Shown: positions 52,948 to 62,225, counted from the first letter of the stretch. The stretch: 64,000 nt of DNA from Chitinophaga japonensis (GCF_007830125.1 NZ_VLLG01000002.1:1372550-1436549), one strand, 5' to 3'. Notes: a model not told the origin generated them from the sequence alone. Numbers and translations: made by a program.

Positions 52948-53634
52948 TTAATCCCAGGTCATCAACTTGCCCCGGTCCTCAATTTTCAGGCACTGCTCCA
53001 GCGTTTTTGCATCATAGGCCAGCCCGTACTGCTGCAGCACATCGTCCGGCACGCCGTTCCATTCATTGGGCGTGTTGCCTGCATAGCCCAGGTCCTTGAT
53101 GCCTATTTTGCTGGTGAAAAAGCCGGTAGCCGTGAGGTTGCGCACCAGGTTAAAGAAAGCTACGCCCTGGCTGTTTTCCGGGGAGGCCTTTTCCGGGTAG
53201 GCGATCTGGTCTACCACGGCGGTCTGCTGTTCGGCGTTGCACTCCACGAATGTCTTGTTGTACTGCTTCAGGCAATGTACGTCCAGCCAGCGCAGGCCGC
53301 CCCGCAGGGGCAACTGGTAGCGGGGCTGGTCTTTGGCCATGAACTCGATGAAGTCCGGTACGCCTGCATCCACGGCGCTGCCGGAGCGGTCGTCGGCCGG
53401 TATGATGATGGCGGTGAGCACCGTAATGGCTTTCATTTCCCCGTCGGTGAAAAACTTTTCGGCCATCAGCCGGGCGTCTCTTTCTTTTTCCGCCGGGGTA
53501 CGGCCATATACCTCCGCACCGGCGCCGTCTTTCTTTTCCGCGTCCGTGGCTTTTTTGTCGTCACAGCCGGTGAGCAGCGCGCCTACAGATAAAGACCCGA
53601 CTGCCAGTGCTTTAAGGGATTCCCTTCTATCCAT
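52948..53634 (-). CDS. Gluconate 2-dehydrogenase subunit 3-like protein
   Basis: A 228-residue protein. RRESLKALAVGSLSVGALLTGC is a Tat/lipoprotein signal with lipobox LTGC. Then FTDGEMKAITVLTAIIIPADDRSGSAVDAGVPDFI is the family signature. In gluconate/glucoside 3-dehydrogenase complexes this small subunit is a partner that helps export or mature the FAD subunit. It lies 26 bases after the GMC gene. Confidence 0.88.
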   Translation of the reverse strand: MDRRESLKALAVGSLSVGALLTGCDDKKATDAEKKDGAGAEVYGRTPAEKERDARLMAEKFFTDGEMKAITVLTAIIIPADDRSGSAVDAGVPDFIEFMAKDQPRYQLPLRGGLRWLDVHCLKQYNKTFVECNAEQQTAVVDQIAYPEKASPENSQGVAFFNLVRNLTATGFFTSKIGIKDLGYAGNTPNEWNGVPDDVLQQYGLAYDAKTLEQCLKIEDRGKLMTWD

Positions 53635-53660
53635 ATGTTTGATAGTTGAAAGTTCGGTTG

Positions 53661-55400
53661 TTAAATATTCTGTTTCTTCAGCTCGTCCACAATGTATTCG
53701 GAGGCGCGTATGGCCAGGGCCATAATGGTCCAGGTAGGATTTTTGTCCGCCTGCGACACAAAGGCGCCGCCATCCACCACAAACAGGTTCTTCACCTCGT
53801 GCGCCTGGTTGTGCTTGTTCAGCACGGAGCGTTTCGGGTCGTCGCCCATGCGGGTGGTGCCTACTTCGTGAATGATACGCCCCGGTGTATCCAGCCCGTA
53901 CATGCTGTCCGCACCCGGCCTGGTGCCCAGGGGCACGCCGCCCATCTCATGGATCAGCTCCTCGAAGGTGTCCTGCATGTGCTTCGCCTGTTTGATCTCG
54001 TGATCGCTCCAGGTGTAGTTGAAGCGCAGCACGGGAATACCGTATTTGTCCACCACCTGCGGGTCTATCTCGCAGTAGTTGTCTTCCCGCGCAATACATT
54101 CGCCGCGGCCCGCAAAGCCAATGGTGGCGCCGTAAAAGCGGCGGTAATCGTTCTTGAGCGATGCGCCGTAGCCGCCGGCCGCTTTGGGCTGGCCGTCCGG
54201 GCCGGGATATTTCCCGTTCAGGTTTTCAATGCCGAAGCCAAAGCCGTAGGAAGGCATGGGCATGCCGCCACCCAGCTCTATGTGGTAGCCGCGGGCAAAG
54301 TCCAGTTTCTTATTATCGCCCCACCAGGGAATGTATACGTGCATACCGCCTACCCCGTCTTCGTTGTAGCGTTTACGGTCCATGAGCTGGGGCAGGAAAG
54401 CGCCACGGGAGGCGCCGGTAGAGTCATGCAGGTACTTGCCTACCACGCCGCTGCCGTTGGCCAGCCCGTCCGGGAAGCGGGCCGACTTGGAATTGAGCAG
54501 CAGGCGGGCGGATTCGCAGGCGCTGGCCGCCAGTACGATCACCTTTGCCTTTACCTGGTACTCCTGCAGGTCCAGCCGGTCTACGTAAGAAACGCCGGTA
54601 GCTTTGCCGGTCTTATCCGTCAGCACCTCGCGCACCATCGCGTTGGTGTACAGGTCCACATGGCCGGATTTCATGGCCGGTTTTACCAGGCAGGAGGATG
54701 CGGAGAAATCCGCATACACTGTACAGCCCCGGTTGCACTGGCTGCAGTAAAAGCAGGGAGCCCGGTCTTTGTTGACCGAGCGGGTGAGGATGGACAACCG
54801 CGCCGGGATAACGGGAATGCCCAAACTTTCGCCGGCTTTTTTGATCATCAGCTCATGCAGGCGTGGTTTGGGCGGCGGCAGGAAATAGCCGTCCGGCTCA
54901 TTGAAAATGCCTTCTTTGGTGCCGAACACTCCGATCATTTTGTCTACCCGGTCGTAGTAAGGTTTTACATCATCATAAGAGATGGGCCAGTCATCGCCCA
55001 GCCCGTCGTAGCTTTTGTGCTTGAAATCCCTGGGGCCGAAGCGCAGGGAAATGCGTCCCCAGTGGTTGGTACGTCCGCCCAGCATGCGGGAGCGGAACCA
55101 GTCGAATTTTGTACCGTTTTTGGTAGTATACGGCTCTCCCTCTATCTCCCAGCCGCCATAGGCGGCGTCAAAATCGCCGAAGGGGCGGGTGGTGGTGGCG
55201 CCGCGGCGTGGCGACTCCCAGGGCCATTTCAGTTGGGTAGCCTGTTCCGGGTCGGCCGGGTCGTATTTAGGACCGGCTTCCAGCAGCGCTATTTTCAGCC
55301 CTGCATCGGATAGTATTTTGGCGGCCATGCCGCCGCCTGCTCCAGATCCTACAATGCACACATCATAGACCGGACCCTGTTGCTTGATCTCAAATGCCAT
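53661..55400 (-). CDS. GMC oxidoreductase, FAD-dependent sugar dehydrogenase
   Basis: A 579-residue flavoprotein. CIVGSGAGGGMAAKIL binds the FAD ADP moiety near residue 15. LGGRTNHWGRISLRF is the GMC block seen in gluconate/glucoside dehydrogenase large subunits, and VGTTRMGDDPKRSV and LFVVDGGAFV are in the C-terminal catalytic part. It heads an operon with the subunit-3-like and Gfo/Idh genes. It is likely to oxidise a sugar or glycoside, for example at C3, and pass electrons to a cytochrome. A long inverted repeat separates it from gluconokinase. Confidence 0.9.
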   Translation of the reverse strand: MAFEIKQQGPVYDVCIVGSGAGGGMAAKILSDAGLKIALLEAGPKYDPADPEQATQLKWPWESPRRGATTTRPFGDFDAAYGGWEIEGEPYTTKNGTKFDWFRSRMLGGRTNHWGRISLRFGPRDFKHKSYDGLGDDWPISYDDVKPYYDRVDKMIGVFGTKEGIFNEPDGYFLPPPKPRLHELMIKKAGESLGIPVIPARLSILTRSVNKDRAPCFYCSQCNRGCTVYADFSASSCLVKPAMKSGHVDLYTNAMVREVLTDKTGKATGVSYVDRLDLQEYQVKAKVIVLAASACESARLLLNSKSARFPDGLANGSGVVGKYLHDSTGASRGAFLPQLMDRKRYNEDGVGGMHVYIPWWGDNKKLDFARGYHIELGGGMPMPSYGFGFGIENLNGKYPGPDGQPKAAGGYGASLKNDYRRFYGATIGFAGRGECIAREDNYCEIDPQVVDKYGIPVLRFNYTWSDHEIKQAKHMQDTFEELIHEMGGVPLGTRPGADSMYGLDTPGRIIHEVGTTRMGDDPKRSVLNKHNQAHEVKNLFVVDGGAFVSQADKNPTWTIMALAIRASEYIVDELKKQNI

Positions 55401-55465
55401 ATACGTGGATGGTTTTGACTTCTAAAAGGCTTTAAATCTATAAATTAAACCCAGAAAATGAAACG

Positions 55466-55521
55466 GTCATAACAAAATTTTCACTTTACGGTGAGTTATG
55501 AGCTGAAATTTTTGTTATGAC
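55466..55521. promoter_or_regulatory. 18-bp inverted repeat between the GMC operon and gluconokinase
   Basis: GTCATAACAAAATTTTCA (55466-55483) and TGAAATTTTTGTTATGAC (55504-55521) are inverted with one mismatch around a 20-base loop. The sequence GAGTTATGAGC inside the loop recurs at 55592-55602, over the gluconokinase start codon. It lies in the 196-base divergent interval and is a strong operator candidate for both operons. Confidence 0.65.
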
Positions 55522-55531
55522 GGGTAACATC

Positions 55532-55581
55532 TGACAAATGAAAAGATAAATATTGACAGATGAAAGGTGTTTTTTATTTTG
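55532..55581 (+). promoter_or_regulatory. Promoter and direct repeats for gluconokinase
   Basis: TTG at 55553-55555, 19 bases, then TATTTTG at 55575-55581 form a Bacteroidota-type promoter. TGACAAATGAAAAG (55532-55545) and TGACAGATGAAAGG (55554-55567) are direct repeats 22 bases apart (about two helical turns); the second overlaps the -33. This suggests a regulator bound in tandem. Confidence 0.6.
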
Positions 55582-55596
55582 AGAACCTTTTGAGTT

Positions 55597-57060
55597 ATGA
55601 GCAGCCCTTTAATATATATGATCGGCGCCGATATTGGCACGGGCAGTACCAAGGTGATGGCCCTCCTGCCGGATGGCCGTACCGGCGCGGTGTTCCAGCA
55701 GGGGTATGATACGGTGTACCCGCAGCCGGGCTACGGCGAGCAGGACCCGGAAAGTATTTTACAGGCGGTAAAAGCGGGTATCCGGCAGGTAGTGGCGGAA
55801 ATGGGGCAGATGCCGGCCGGCATAGCCTTCAGCAGCGCCATGCACAGCATCCTGGCCCTGGACGCCGCCCACCGCCCGCTTACCCCGCTGATCATCTGGG
55901 CCGACAACCGCAGCCAGGATATTGCGGACGCGCTGCGGGGCACGGCCGAGGGGCGCATACTGTACGAGCAGACGGCGGTGCCCATGCACCCCATGTTGCC
56001 TTTGTTCAAGATAGCCTGGCTGCGCCGGGAGCAGCGGAACATATTTGAACAGGCCGCCTGCTTTGCGGGTATCAAGGAATATATCCTGCACCGGCTTACC
56101 GGGCGGTATGTAACAGACCATTCCATTGCGGGCGCCACCGGCCTGTTTGACATCCATACCCGGTACTGGAGCCCCCGGGCGCTGGCCATTGCGGGCATTA
56201 CCGCCGCACAGTTGCCGGAGCCGGTGCCCACGCATACCGTCCTGCACCCGCTGCCCGCTATAGCGGCGGCGCTGGGCATCAATGCAGACACGCCGCTTAT
56301 AGCCGGCGCCAGCGACGGTTGCCTGGCGCAACTGGGCAGCCAGGCCCTGGACCCCGGGCATGCCACCCTCACCATTGCTACCAGCGGCGCTTTGCGCATG
56401 GCAGCACGGGAGCCGGTCACGGATGCGCGCCAGCGCCTGTTCAACTATATACTGGATGCGGAGCATTTTGTAACCGGCGGACCGGTAAACAACGGGGGTG
56501 TGGTGCTGAAATGGTTTGTGCAGGATTTCCTGCAGCGCCAGGGCGCTACGGACCTGGATACCGCCCTGCAGGCCGCGCTGGCCATACCGCCCGGCGCAGA
56601 AGGGGTAGTATGCCTGCCCTACCTGCTGGGGGAGCGGGCGCCCGTATGGGACCCGCATGCAAAGGGCGCTTTTATAGGCATACAACCGCAGCACACGGCC
56701 ATGCACTTTATGCGCGCAATGCTGGAAGGCGTGGCCTTTGGGCTGCTGAGCATTGCAGAAGCGCTGCAGGAAACGGCCGGACCTATCCGTAAAATATCCG
56801 TAAGCGGCGGCTTTACCGCCTCTCCCGGCTGGATTCAATTGATGGCGGACATTTTTCAACAACCCATGCACCTGCACCAGCAGAACGACGCTTCCGCTAC
56901 CGGGGCGGCCATGATGGGCTATGCCGCGCTGGGCATTTCCTATGCTGCGGAGGGGCAGGCAGCGGAGGAAGTGTTTGTACCTACCGACCATGGGCGGGAA
57001 GTGTATGCCAGGCATTACCGCCTGTACGGCCGGCTGTATGAGCGGTTGAAAGACCTGTAG
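55597..57060 (+). CDS. gntK: Gluconokinase (FGGY family)
   Basis: A 487-residue sugar kinase of the FGGY family. GADIGTGSTKVMAL is the phosphate loop, FSSAMHSILALD...IIWADNRSQ is characteristic of gluconate kinases, and ISVSGGFTASPGWIQLMADIF closes the ATP site. It should phosphorylate gluconate to 6-phosphogluconate, which feeds the pentose phosphate pathway. It is divergent from the GMC operon, suggesting joint control of sugar-acid use. Its last 80 bases overlap the convergent DUF885 gene. Confidence 0.85.
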   Translation: MSSPLIYMIGADIGTGSTKVMALLPDGRTGAVFQQGYDTVYPQPGYGEQDPESILQAVKAGIRQVVAEMGQMPAGIAFSSAMHSILALDAAHRPLTPLIIWADNRSQDIADALRGTAEGRILYEQTAVPMHPMLPLFKIAWLRREQRNIFEQAACFAGIKEYILHRLTGRYVTDHSIAGATGLFDIHTRYWSPRALAIAGITAAQLPEPVPTHTVLHPLPAIAAALGINADTPLIAGASDGCLAQLGSQALDPGHATLTIATSGALRMAAREPVTDARQRLFNYILDAEHFVTGGPVNNGGVVLKWFVQDFLQRQGATDLDTALQAALAIPPGAEGVVCLPYLLGERAPVWDPHAKGAFIGIQPQHTAMHFMRAMLEGVAFGLLSIAEALQETAGPIRKISVSGGFTASPGWIQLMADIFQQPMHLHQQNDASATGAAMMGYAALGISYAAEGQAAEEVFVPTDHGREVYARHYRLYGRLYERLKDL

Positions 57061-58828
57061 CCCAGTTATCCAGGTAATCTTCCAGCACATCCAGCGGCAT
57101 ATCCCCGTATTGCAGCAACGCATCATGGAATTGCCGCAGGCTGAATTGGTCACCGAGCTGCCGGGCATATTTATCCCGCAGGGTCTTTATTTTTATCTCC
57201 CCTATTTTGTAGGACAAAGCCTGCCCGGGCCAGGCCATATAACGCTCTACCTCGGCTGTAGCAATGGCTTCGCTCACCGGCTCACGGGCCATCATGTAGG
57301 CAATGGCTTCTTCCCGTGTCATTTTACCGGTGTGAATGGCTACATCCAATACCAGGCGGATGGCCCGGTGCATTTCATTGCACAGTGCGCCCATTTTCTG
57401 GTAGGGATCGGTATAGCAGCCCAGTTGTTCCCCCAGGGACTCGCAGTATAATGCCCAGCCCTCCAGGTAGGCAAAGAACGAAGGTTGTTTGCGGAAGGCC
57501 GGAATCGTTTTATTCTCCTGCTGGAAAGATATCTGGAAGTGATGGCCGGGAATGGCTTCATGGATAAAAGTAGCTTCTACGCCGTAAAATACCGTGTTGA
57601 TCCTGGTAGCATCCGGCACCGGTACATACAAGATGCCGGGCCTGTTTTCTTCCAGGTTACCGAATACGTAGGAAGGCCCTGCCTGCGAGGCTTCCCGGTA
57701 GGCTTCCACCCGGCGGACCTCGAATTTTGTTTGGGGCTGGCGGCTGAATAAATTGCCCAGGAAAGGCCGGATATTACGGTTAATAGCGCGGTAGGCATCC
57801 AGTACCTGCTCCGGTGTTTTAAAAGGCATAAAGCGGGCATCCGTTGTCAGGTAGTGGAAAAATTCCGGCAGGCTGCCTTTAAAACCCACCTTTTCCCTGA
57901 TGGTTTCCATTTCCCGGGTGATACGCGCCACTTCCGCCAGCCCGGTCTGGTACACCTGCTCCGCTGTCAGCTTCGGATCTGTAGTAAAGTAATGCAGGTA
58001 GTAATTGTATAGCTTATCGCCGCCCGGCAGTGCGCTTAACCCGGCATGGGCCTGTGCTGCAGGGAGATACTGCGTCTTCAGGTAGCCGGCCAGTTGCTGG
58101 TAGGCGGGAATGATACGGGTAGTGATCACCTGGTGATATAGGGCCCTGATCCGCTGCCTGTCTGCTGCGGAGAATGAAGCAGGGAACTGCGCCAGTGGTT
58201 TATAGAACACGTTTTTGGCCGTATCTTCCTCCGCCAGGGCTTCCATTTGCGGGATCATTTTTATGACCAGCGCCTTCGGCAATACGATACCGGCTTTTAT
58301 GCCCTTATTAAAGTTGGCGATAGCAGTATCCGCCCATTCTTTGAATGCGCTCATCCGTTTGGCCCAGCGCTCATAGTCCATTACGGAATGGAAGGGCTGT
58401 ATACTGCCGCCAGCACCGAATTGCGCCATCTGCAGCGGAGTAGATATAAATTGGTTCATGGGCATGTATTCCCGGTGCAGGTTGGTGGCGGCCAGGTCGG
58501 CGCGCAGCAGGTGCCGCAATACGTCATAGGATATCCTGTCTGTTTCATTCAGCGAAGCCCGGTTGAAGCCTTCCAGGGCCTGCAGGTATTTATGGTAGAA
58601 GGTGCGCGTAGCGGCAATATAGGGGGTGGCGCCATCGTTGGGCAACTGATCGTCGTAGCGGTGGTCCCCGGCAGCCGTGGCTTCTACGGGGAACAGTTGC
58701 AGCCGCTCCTCGTAATAGGCGTCAAACAGCCGCTGCAGCTTGTCATTGCGTTGCTGCGCCATTATCGGGCAGGTATATACGAAATTTATGAGTGTCAATA
58801 GTAGTAATGCAATTCGTCCTAGGATCAT
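56981..58828 (-). CDS. DUF885 putative metallopeptidase, secreted
   Basis: A 615-residue protein with a signal peptide (ILGRIALLLLTLINFVYTCPIMAQ). The family hallmark is FIHEAIPGHHFQISFQQE, an HExxxGH zinc-type site, with VGFKGSLPEFFHYL and the C-terminal YMMAREPVSEAIATAEVERYM typical of DUF885. Members act as zinc carboxypeptidases or are uncharacterised. The C-terminus reads back into the gluconokinase gene by 80 bases. ATG 58828 is used in preference to an upstream ATG that precedes the signal peptide. Confidence 0.85.
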   Translation of the reverse strand: MILGRIALLLLTLINFVYTCPIMAQQRNDKLQRLFDAYYEERLQLFPVEATAAGDHRYDDQLPNDGATPYIAATRTFYHKYLQALEGFNRASLNETDRISYDVLRHLLRADLAATNLHREYMPMNQFISTPLQMAQFGAGGSIQPFHSVMDYERWAKRMSAFKEWADTAIANFNKGIKAGIVLPKALVIKMIPQMEALAEEDTAKNVFYKPLAQFPASFSAADRQRIRALYHQVITTRIIPAYQQLAGYLKTQYLPAAQAHAGLSALPGGDKLYNYYLHYFTTDPKLTAEQVYQTGLAEVARITREMETIREKVGFKGSLPEFFHYLTTDARFMPFKTPEQVLDAYRAINRNIRPFLGNLFSRQPQTKFEVRRVEAYREASQAGPSYVFGNLEENRPGILYVPVPDATRINTVFYGVEATFIHEAIPGHHFQISFQQENKTIPAFRKQPSFFAYLEGWALYCESLGEQLGCYTDPYQKMGALCNEMHRAIRLVLDVAIHTGKMTREEAIAYMMAREPVSEAIATAEVERYMAWPGQALSYKIGEIKIKTLRDKYARQLGDQFSLRQFHDALLQYGDMPLDVLEDYLDNWATGLSTAHTAGRTGGNAWHTLPAHGR

Positions 58829-58845
58829 ATGCGGGCGTTTTTCGG

Positions 58846-59322
58846 TTAAATATCTTTTATCATCCAGATGTTGCAAGCGTGGTGGCCGGACTGGCCGAGG
58901 GGCTTCTGCAGGCAACGGAAGCCAGCTTTTTCATAGAGCGGTACGGTCACGCGCAGTTCCGGCATGGTTTCCAGGTACACCTGGCGGTAGCCCAGCTCCT
59001 TTGCGGACCGCAGGCAGCGCTCCACGAGGGCTTTGCCCAGTCCACGGCCCCTGGCCTGCGGCAGCAGGTACAGCTTTACCAGTTCACAGCAGCCTGCGGG
59101 CAGGCCGGCAGTGGGATAGATACCGCCCCCGCCTGCAACCATACCCTGCAGCTCCGCCACCCAATAGCAGGAGCTGGCCGGCGGAAAGCTGTCGTACAGG
59201 CGATACAGGTGCTCGTCGTAGTAAGCGGTGCCAGGCTTGTTAGCCCCGAATTCCTGCAGCACCGCCTGTATAATGGCGCCTACCGGTTGATTGTCTCCCG
59301 GTTGCATTGGTCTTATGATCAT
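58846..59322 (-). CDS. GNAT-family N-acetyltransferase
   Basis: A 158-residue protein. IIRPMQPGDNQPVGAIIQAVL starts the fold, and LYLLPQARGRGLGKALVERCLRSA is the acetyl-CoA-binding motif A (R-x-x-G-x-G/A). YRQVYLETMPELRVTVPLYEKAGF is motif B. The substrate is not evident. It ends 17 bases before the DUF885 start on the same strand. Confidence 0.88.
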   Translation of the reverse strand: MIIRPMQPGDNQPVGAIIQAVLQEFGANKPGTAYYDEHLYRLYDSFPPASSCYWVAELQGMVAGGGGIYPTAGLPAGCCELVKLYLLPQARGRGLGKALVERCLRSAKELGYRQVYLETMPELRVTVPLYEKAGFRCLQKPLGQSGHHACNIWMIKDI

Positions 59323-59406
59323 CCTGATAATGTTGATGATGCAAAACTAGGGCGGGACGCCTGCCGGAAATTGTATGTAATTAGCGTTAGCGGGAAAAGC
59401 GTGGCA

Positions 59407-60210
59407 TTATATATTCCGGTAATGTTTGGGCAGCAGGCCGGTAATGTGCCGGAATGTTTTGGTAAAATGGGCCTGGTCTGTAAACCCGCATTCATAGGCT
59501 ATGCCGGTAAGCGATTGGCGGGTGCTACGCACCAGGGCCAGTGCACGCTCCACCTTGATCCTCCGCAGGTATTCGCCCAGCGAGCAGCCGAAATACCTGG
59601 GGAAGTATTTTGAAATGGTAACCGGGTGAATGTCCAGTTGTGCGGATAAGGTAGCCAGGGACAGGGGCTGGTTCCACTGGTCATGGATAACGGTCTTTAT
59701 CTTTTCCGCCCATTCGGGGCAGCATTTTTCTTCCCTGCCGTGGGCCTGTACCAGGTTGATACACAACTGGGTAATGGCTACCGGGGAATCGGCATCGTGC
59801 AGGTAATGCTCTTTCATGATCCTGAGCAGCCCGCCGGTATTCAGGCGGTTGTTCCGCGCAAACATCAGCGAGGCAGGGGGCAAGGCCAGCCCAAACTCCC
59901 GGAAGAAGCCCTCACCCAGCTCCAGGTTAAAGATGCGGGTGCCGGTACGGTAGTCTACGTTCCGGTGTGCAATGCCGGGGTAATAGTATAGCCCTGTACC
60001 GGCCGCCTGTATTTCCGAGCTGCCTTTCCGCATTTCCTTGCTGCCGCCGGACAGGATGTGGGAGAAGTGAGGGTTGGCATGGTAATGCCACTCCGAGCTC
60101 AGGTGGGGTGTAAATACGGTTTCGCTGGTAATGACAGGGCCCAGCAGGTGTTCCCGCATTTTCATGCCTACATACACGCCCTGCTCATATTGCACCGGGT
60201 GATCGCTCAT
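59407..60210 (-). CDS. AraC-family transcriptional regulator
   Basis: A 267-residue regulator with an N-terminal cupin-like sensor (about 1-150, with TPHLSSEWHYHANPHFSHILSG) and a C-terminal AraC pair of helix-turn-helix motifs. ATLSAQLDIHPVTISKYFPRYFGCSLGEYLRRIKVERAL is the first and SLTGIAYECGFTDQAHFTKTFRHITGLLP the second. It lies downstream of mutL by five bases, so it may be read with it, with little functional sense. The target is unknown. Confidence 0.9.
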   Translation of the reverse strand: MSDHPVQYEQGVYVGMKMREHLLGPVITSETVFTPHLSSEWHYHANPHFSHILSGGSKEMRKGSSEIQAAGTGLYYYPGIAHRNVDYRTGTRIFNLELGEGFFREFGLALPPASLMFARNNRLNTGGLLRIMKEHYLHDADSPVAITQLCINLVQAHGREEKCCPEWAEKIKTVIHDQWNQPLSLATLSAQLDIHPVTISKYFPRYFGCSLGEYLRRIKVERALALVRSTRQSLTGIAYECGFTDQAHFTKTFRHITGLLPKHYRNI

Positions 60211-60215
60211 ACTGT

Positions 60216-62093
60216 TTACGCTCCTTTCTCGAACATCCTGGCCATGTCTGCCAGCTTAAAGGAAATGTAGGTGTATTTGCCGCCGGGCGACACGTTGGGC
60301 ATACTGCAGGCAAACAGCTCATCGATCATGTTCTGCATTTCCCGGGGGGAAAGCACTTTCCCGGCAGGGATGGCATTGTTGCGCGCCATGGAGCGCACCA
60401 GTTGTTCCCGTTTGCTGATCTTCAGCTCGGCGCTGAAGTGTTTGAACTGTTCCAGCAGTCCTTCTATGCTGGCCTGCTCGTTGCCGGTCTGTATATCGGC
60501 CGGGGTGCCGCGCACTACAAAGGTGTGGTTGCCGAAAGGCTCCATATCATAGCCCAGGGTCTGCAGGTCGGGCAGCATTTCGGACACCAGGGCGGCATCT
60601 GCCGGCAGCAACTGCAGGGTTTGCGGGAAAAGGCTTTGCTGGGTGGGCATGGGCTTTTCCTGCAGGGCGCGCTGGTACCGTTCATACAATATCCTTTCAT
60701 GGGCGGCCTGCTGGTCTATCAGTATAAAGCCGGACTTTATCTGGGAGAGGATGTATTGCTGGTGTACCTGTACGGGTACTTTCTGGTCGGTGGCGGCCTC
60801 CTGCCAGCGCTCGTCTATCACGGAGGCGGTGGTAGGGTGGCTGGCCGGCGCATTGTCCGGCGAAGGGGGTGTTTCCGTACCGTTACGGGCTGCCGCACCG
60901 GACCTGCCGATCTCGTACACATCCTTCCAGTGCTGCAGGTTGCTGCTGCTTTTATCTATCACATGCGCCTGGTGGGCCTGCGTAAATGTTTTATAGAGCG
61001 AGCCGCCGGTGGAGCGTTGTTGCTCCCGGGAGGTGAATGGTTTGTTCACCGCGTCCAGTTGCTGTATGCCGGGGTCCAGGCTGAAATCCAGCGTAGGCGT
61101 TACGTTAAACTGCGCCAGCGCATGCTTTACGGCCGACTGTACAAAGGCGTACAGGATCTTTTCGTCGTCGAACTTTATTTCCTGCTTGGTAGGATGTACG
61201 TTAATATCCACATGCGCGGGGTCCAGGTCTATGAACAGCACATAGAGCGGGAAGCTGTCTGCCGGGATCATTTCCGCAAAGGCGCTCATGATGGCGTGGT
61301 GCAGGTACGGGCTTTTGATGAAGCGGTTGTTCACAAAAAAGAACTGGTCGCCCCGGGTTTTCTTGGCGGTTTCCGGCTTGCCTACAAAGCCGTGCACGTT
61401 CAGGTAATCGGTGCTTTCCTTCACCGCCACCAGGCGGGCATTGTAATGCTGTCCCAGGATGGCCACCACCCGCTGCTTGAGGGAGCCTTTTTCCAGGTAG
61501 AACACCTGCTGCCCGTTGCTGGTAAAGGAGAACTGGAGCTGTGGAAAGGCCATGGCCACGCGGATGAACTCATCCACGATGTGCCGCATCTCCGCCGCAT
61601 TGCTTTTCAGGAAGTTGCGCCGGGCCGGTACGTTGAAGAACAGGTTCTTCATGGCAAAGCTGGTGCCTTCCGCCGTTTGGCAGGGCTCCTGCCTGCGCAC
61701 AACACTGTTGTCTATTTCTATATAGGAGCCCAGGGCCTCGCCGCGCTGCCGGGTTTTCAGCTCCACCTGCGCCACCGCCGCAATGGAGGCCAGGGCTTCG
61801 CCCCGGAAACCCATGGTGCGTATCTCAAACAGGTCGTCGATGGTCTTTATCTTGGAAGTAGCGTGCCGTTCAAAGCACATGCGGGCATCTGTTTCGCTCA
61901 TGCCCTCCCCGTTGTCAATTACCTGTACCAGCTCCTTGCCCGCATCGCGTATGATCAACTGTATTTCCGTTGCGCCGGCATCCACCGCATTCTCCAGCAG
62001 CTCTTTCACTGCGGAGGCAGGCCGCTGTATCACTTCGCCGGCAGCTATCTGGTTGGCTATATTGTCTGGTAATAAATTGATGATGTCCGCCAC
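60216..62093 (-). CDS. mutL: DNA mismatch repair protein MutL
   Basis: A 625-residue GHKL ATPase that couples MutS recognition to strand removal. KELLENAVDAGATEIQ, DNGEGM and GFRGEALASIAAV are the ATPase motifs. The C-terminal domain has DQQAAHERILYE, the DQxA-x2-E-x4-E endonuclease motif of nicking MutL with Gln where His is usual, so it probably cuts DNA itself. The start is GTG at 62093; the codon before it is a TAA, so no upstream start is possible. MADIINLLPDNI is the conserved N-terminus. Confidence 0.95.
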   Translation of the reverse strand: MADIINLLPDNIANQIAAGEVIQRPASAVKELLENAVDAGATEIQLIIRDAGKELVQVIDNGEGMSETDARMCFERHATSKIKTIDDLFEIRTMGFRGEALASIAAVAQVELKTRQRGEALGSYIEIDNSVVRRQEPCQTAEGTSFAMKNLFFNVPARRNFLKSNAAEMRHIVDEFIRVAMAFPQLQFSFTSNGQQVFYLEKGSLKQRVVAILGQHYNARLVAVKESTDYLNVHGFVGKPETAKKTRGDQFFFVNNRFIKSPYLHHAIMSAFAEMIPADSFPLYVLFIDLDPAHVDINVHPTKQEIKFDDEKILYAFVQSAVKHALAQFNVTPTLDFSLDPGIQQLDAVNKPFTSREQQRSTGGSLYKTFTQAHQAHVIDKSSSNLQHWKDVYEIGRSGAAARNGTETPPSPDNAPASHPTTASVIDERWQEAATDQKVPVQVHQQYILSQIKSGFILIDQQAAHERILYERYQRALQEKPMPTQQSLFPQTLQLLPADAALVSEMLPDLQTLGYDMEPFGNHTFVVRGTPADIQTGNEQASIEGLLEQFKHFSAELKISKREQLVRSMARNNAIPAGKVLSPREMQNMIDELFACSMPNVSPGGKYTYISFKLADMARMFEKGA

Positions 62094-62225
62094 TTATTAA
62101 AAGCCTTTTGGCGTAAAGTTATTAAATAGTTGGGAGCGGCAGCGGGCCGGTTGCCTGGAATTTTTAACATATTATATAATCCGGATATGAGATGCACTTC
62201 GTAACTTATGCCGGAAAAGTGACAT

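Noticed and set aside
53646..55313. Long open frame antisense to the GMC gene
   Set aside because: Shadow of a GC-rich coding gene; no family likeness.
55759..57168. Long open frame antisense to gluconokinase
   Set aside because: Shadow of the kinase gene; no start context or motif.
60402..62072. 556-codon open frame antisense to mutL
   Set aside because: Same reason: a shadow of mutL with no recognisable domain.
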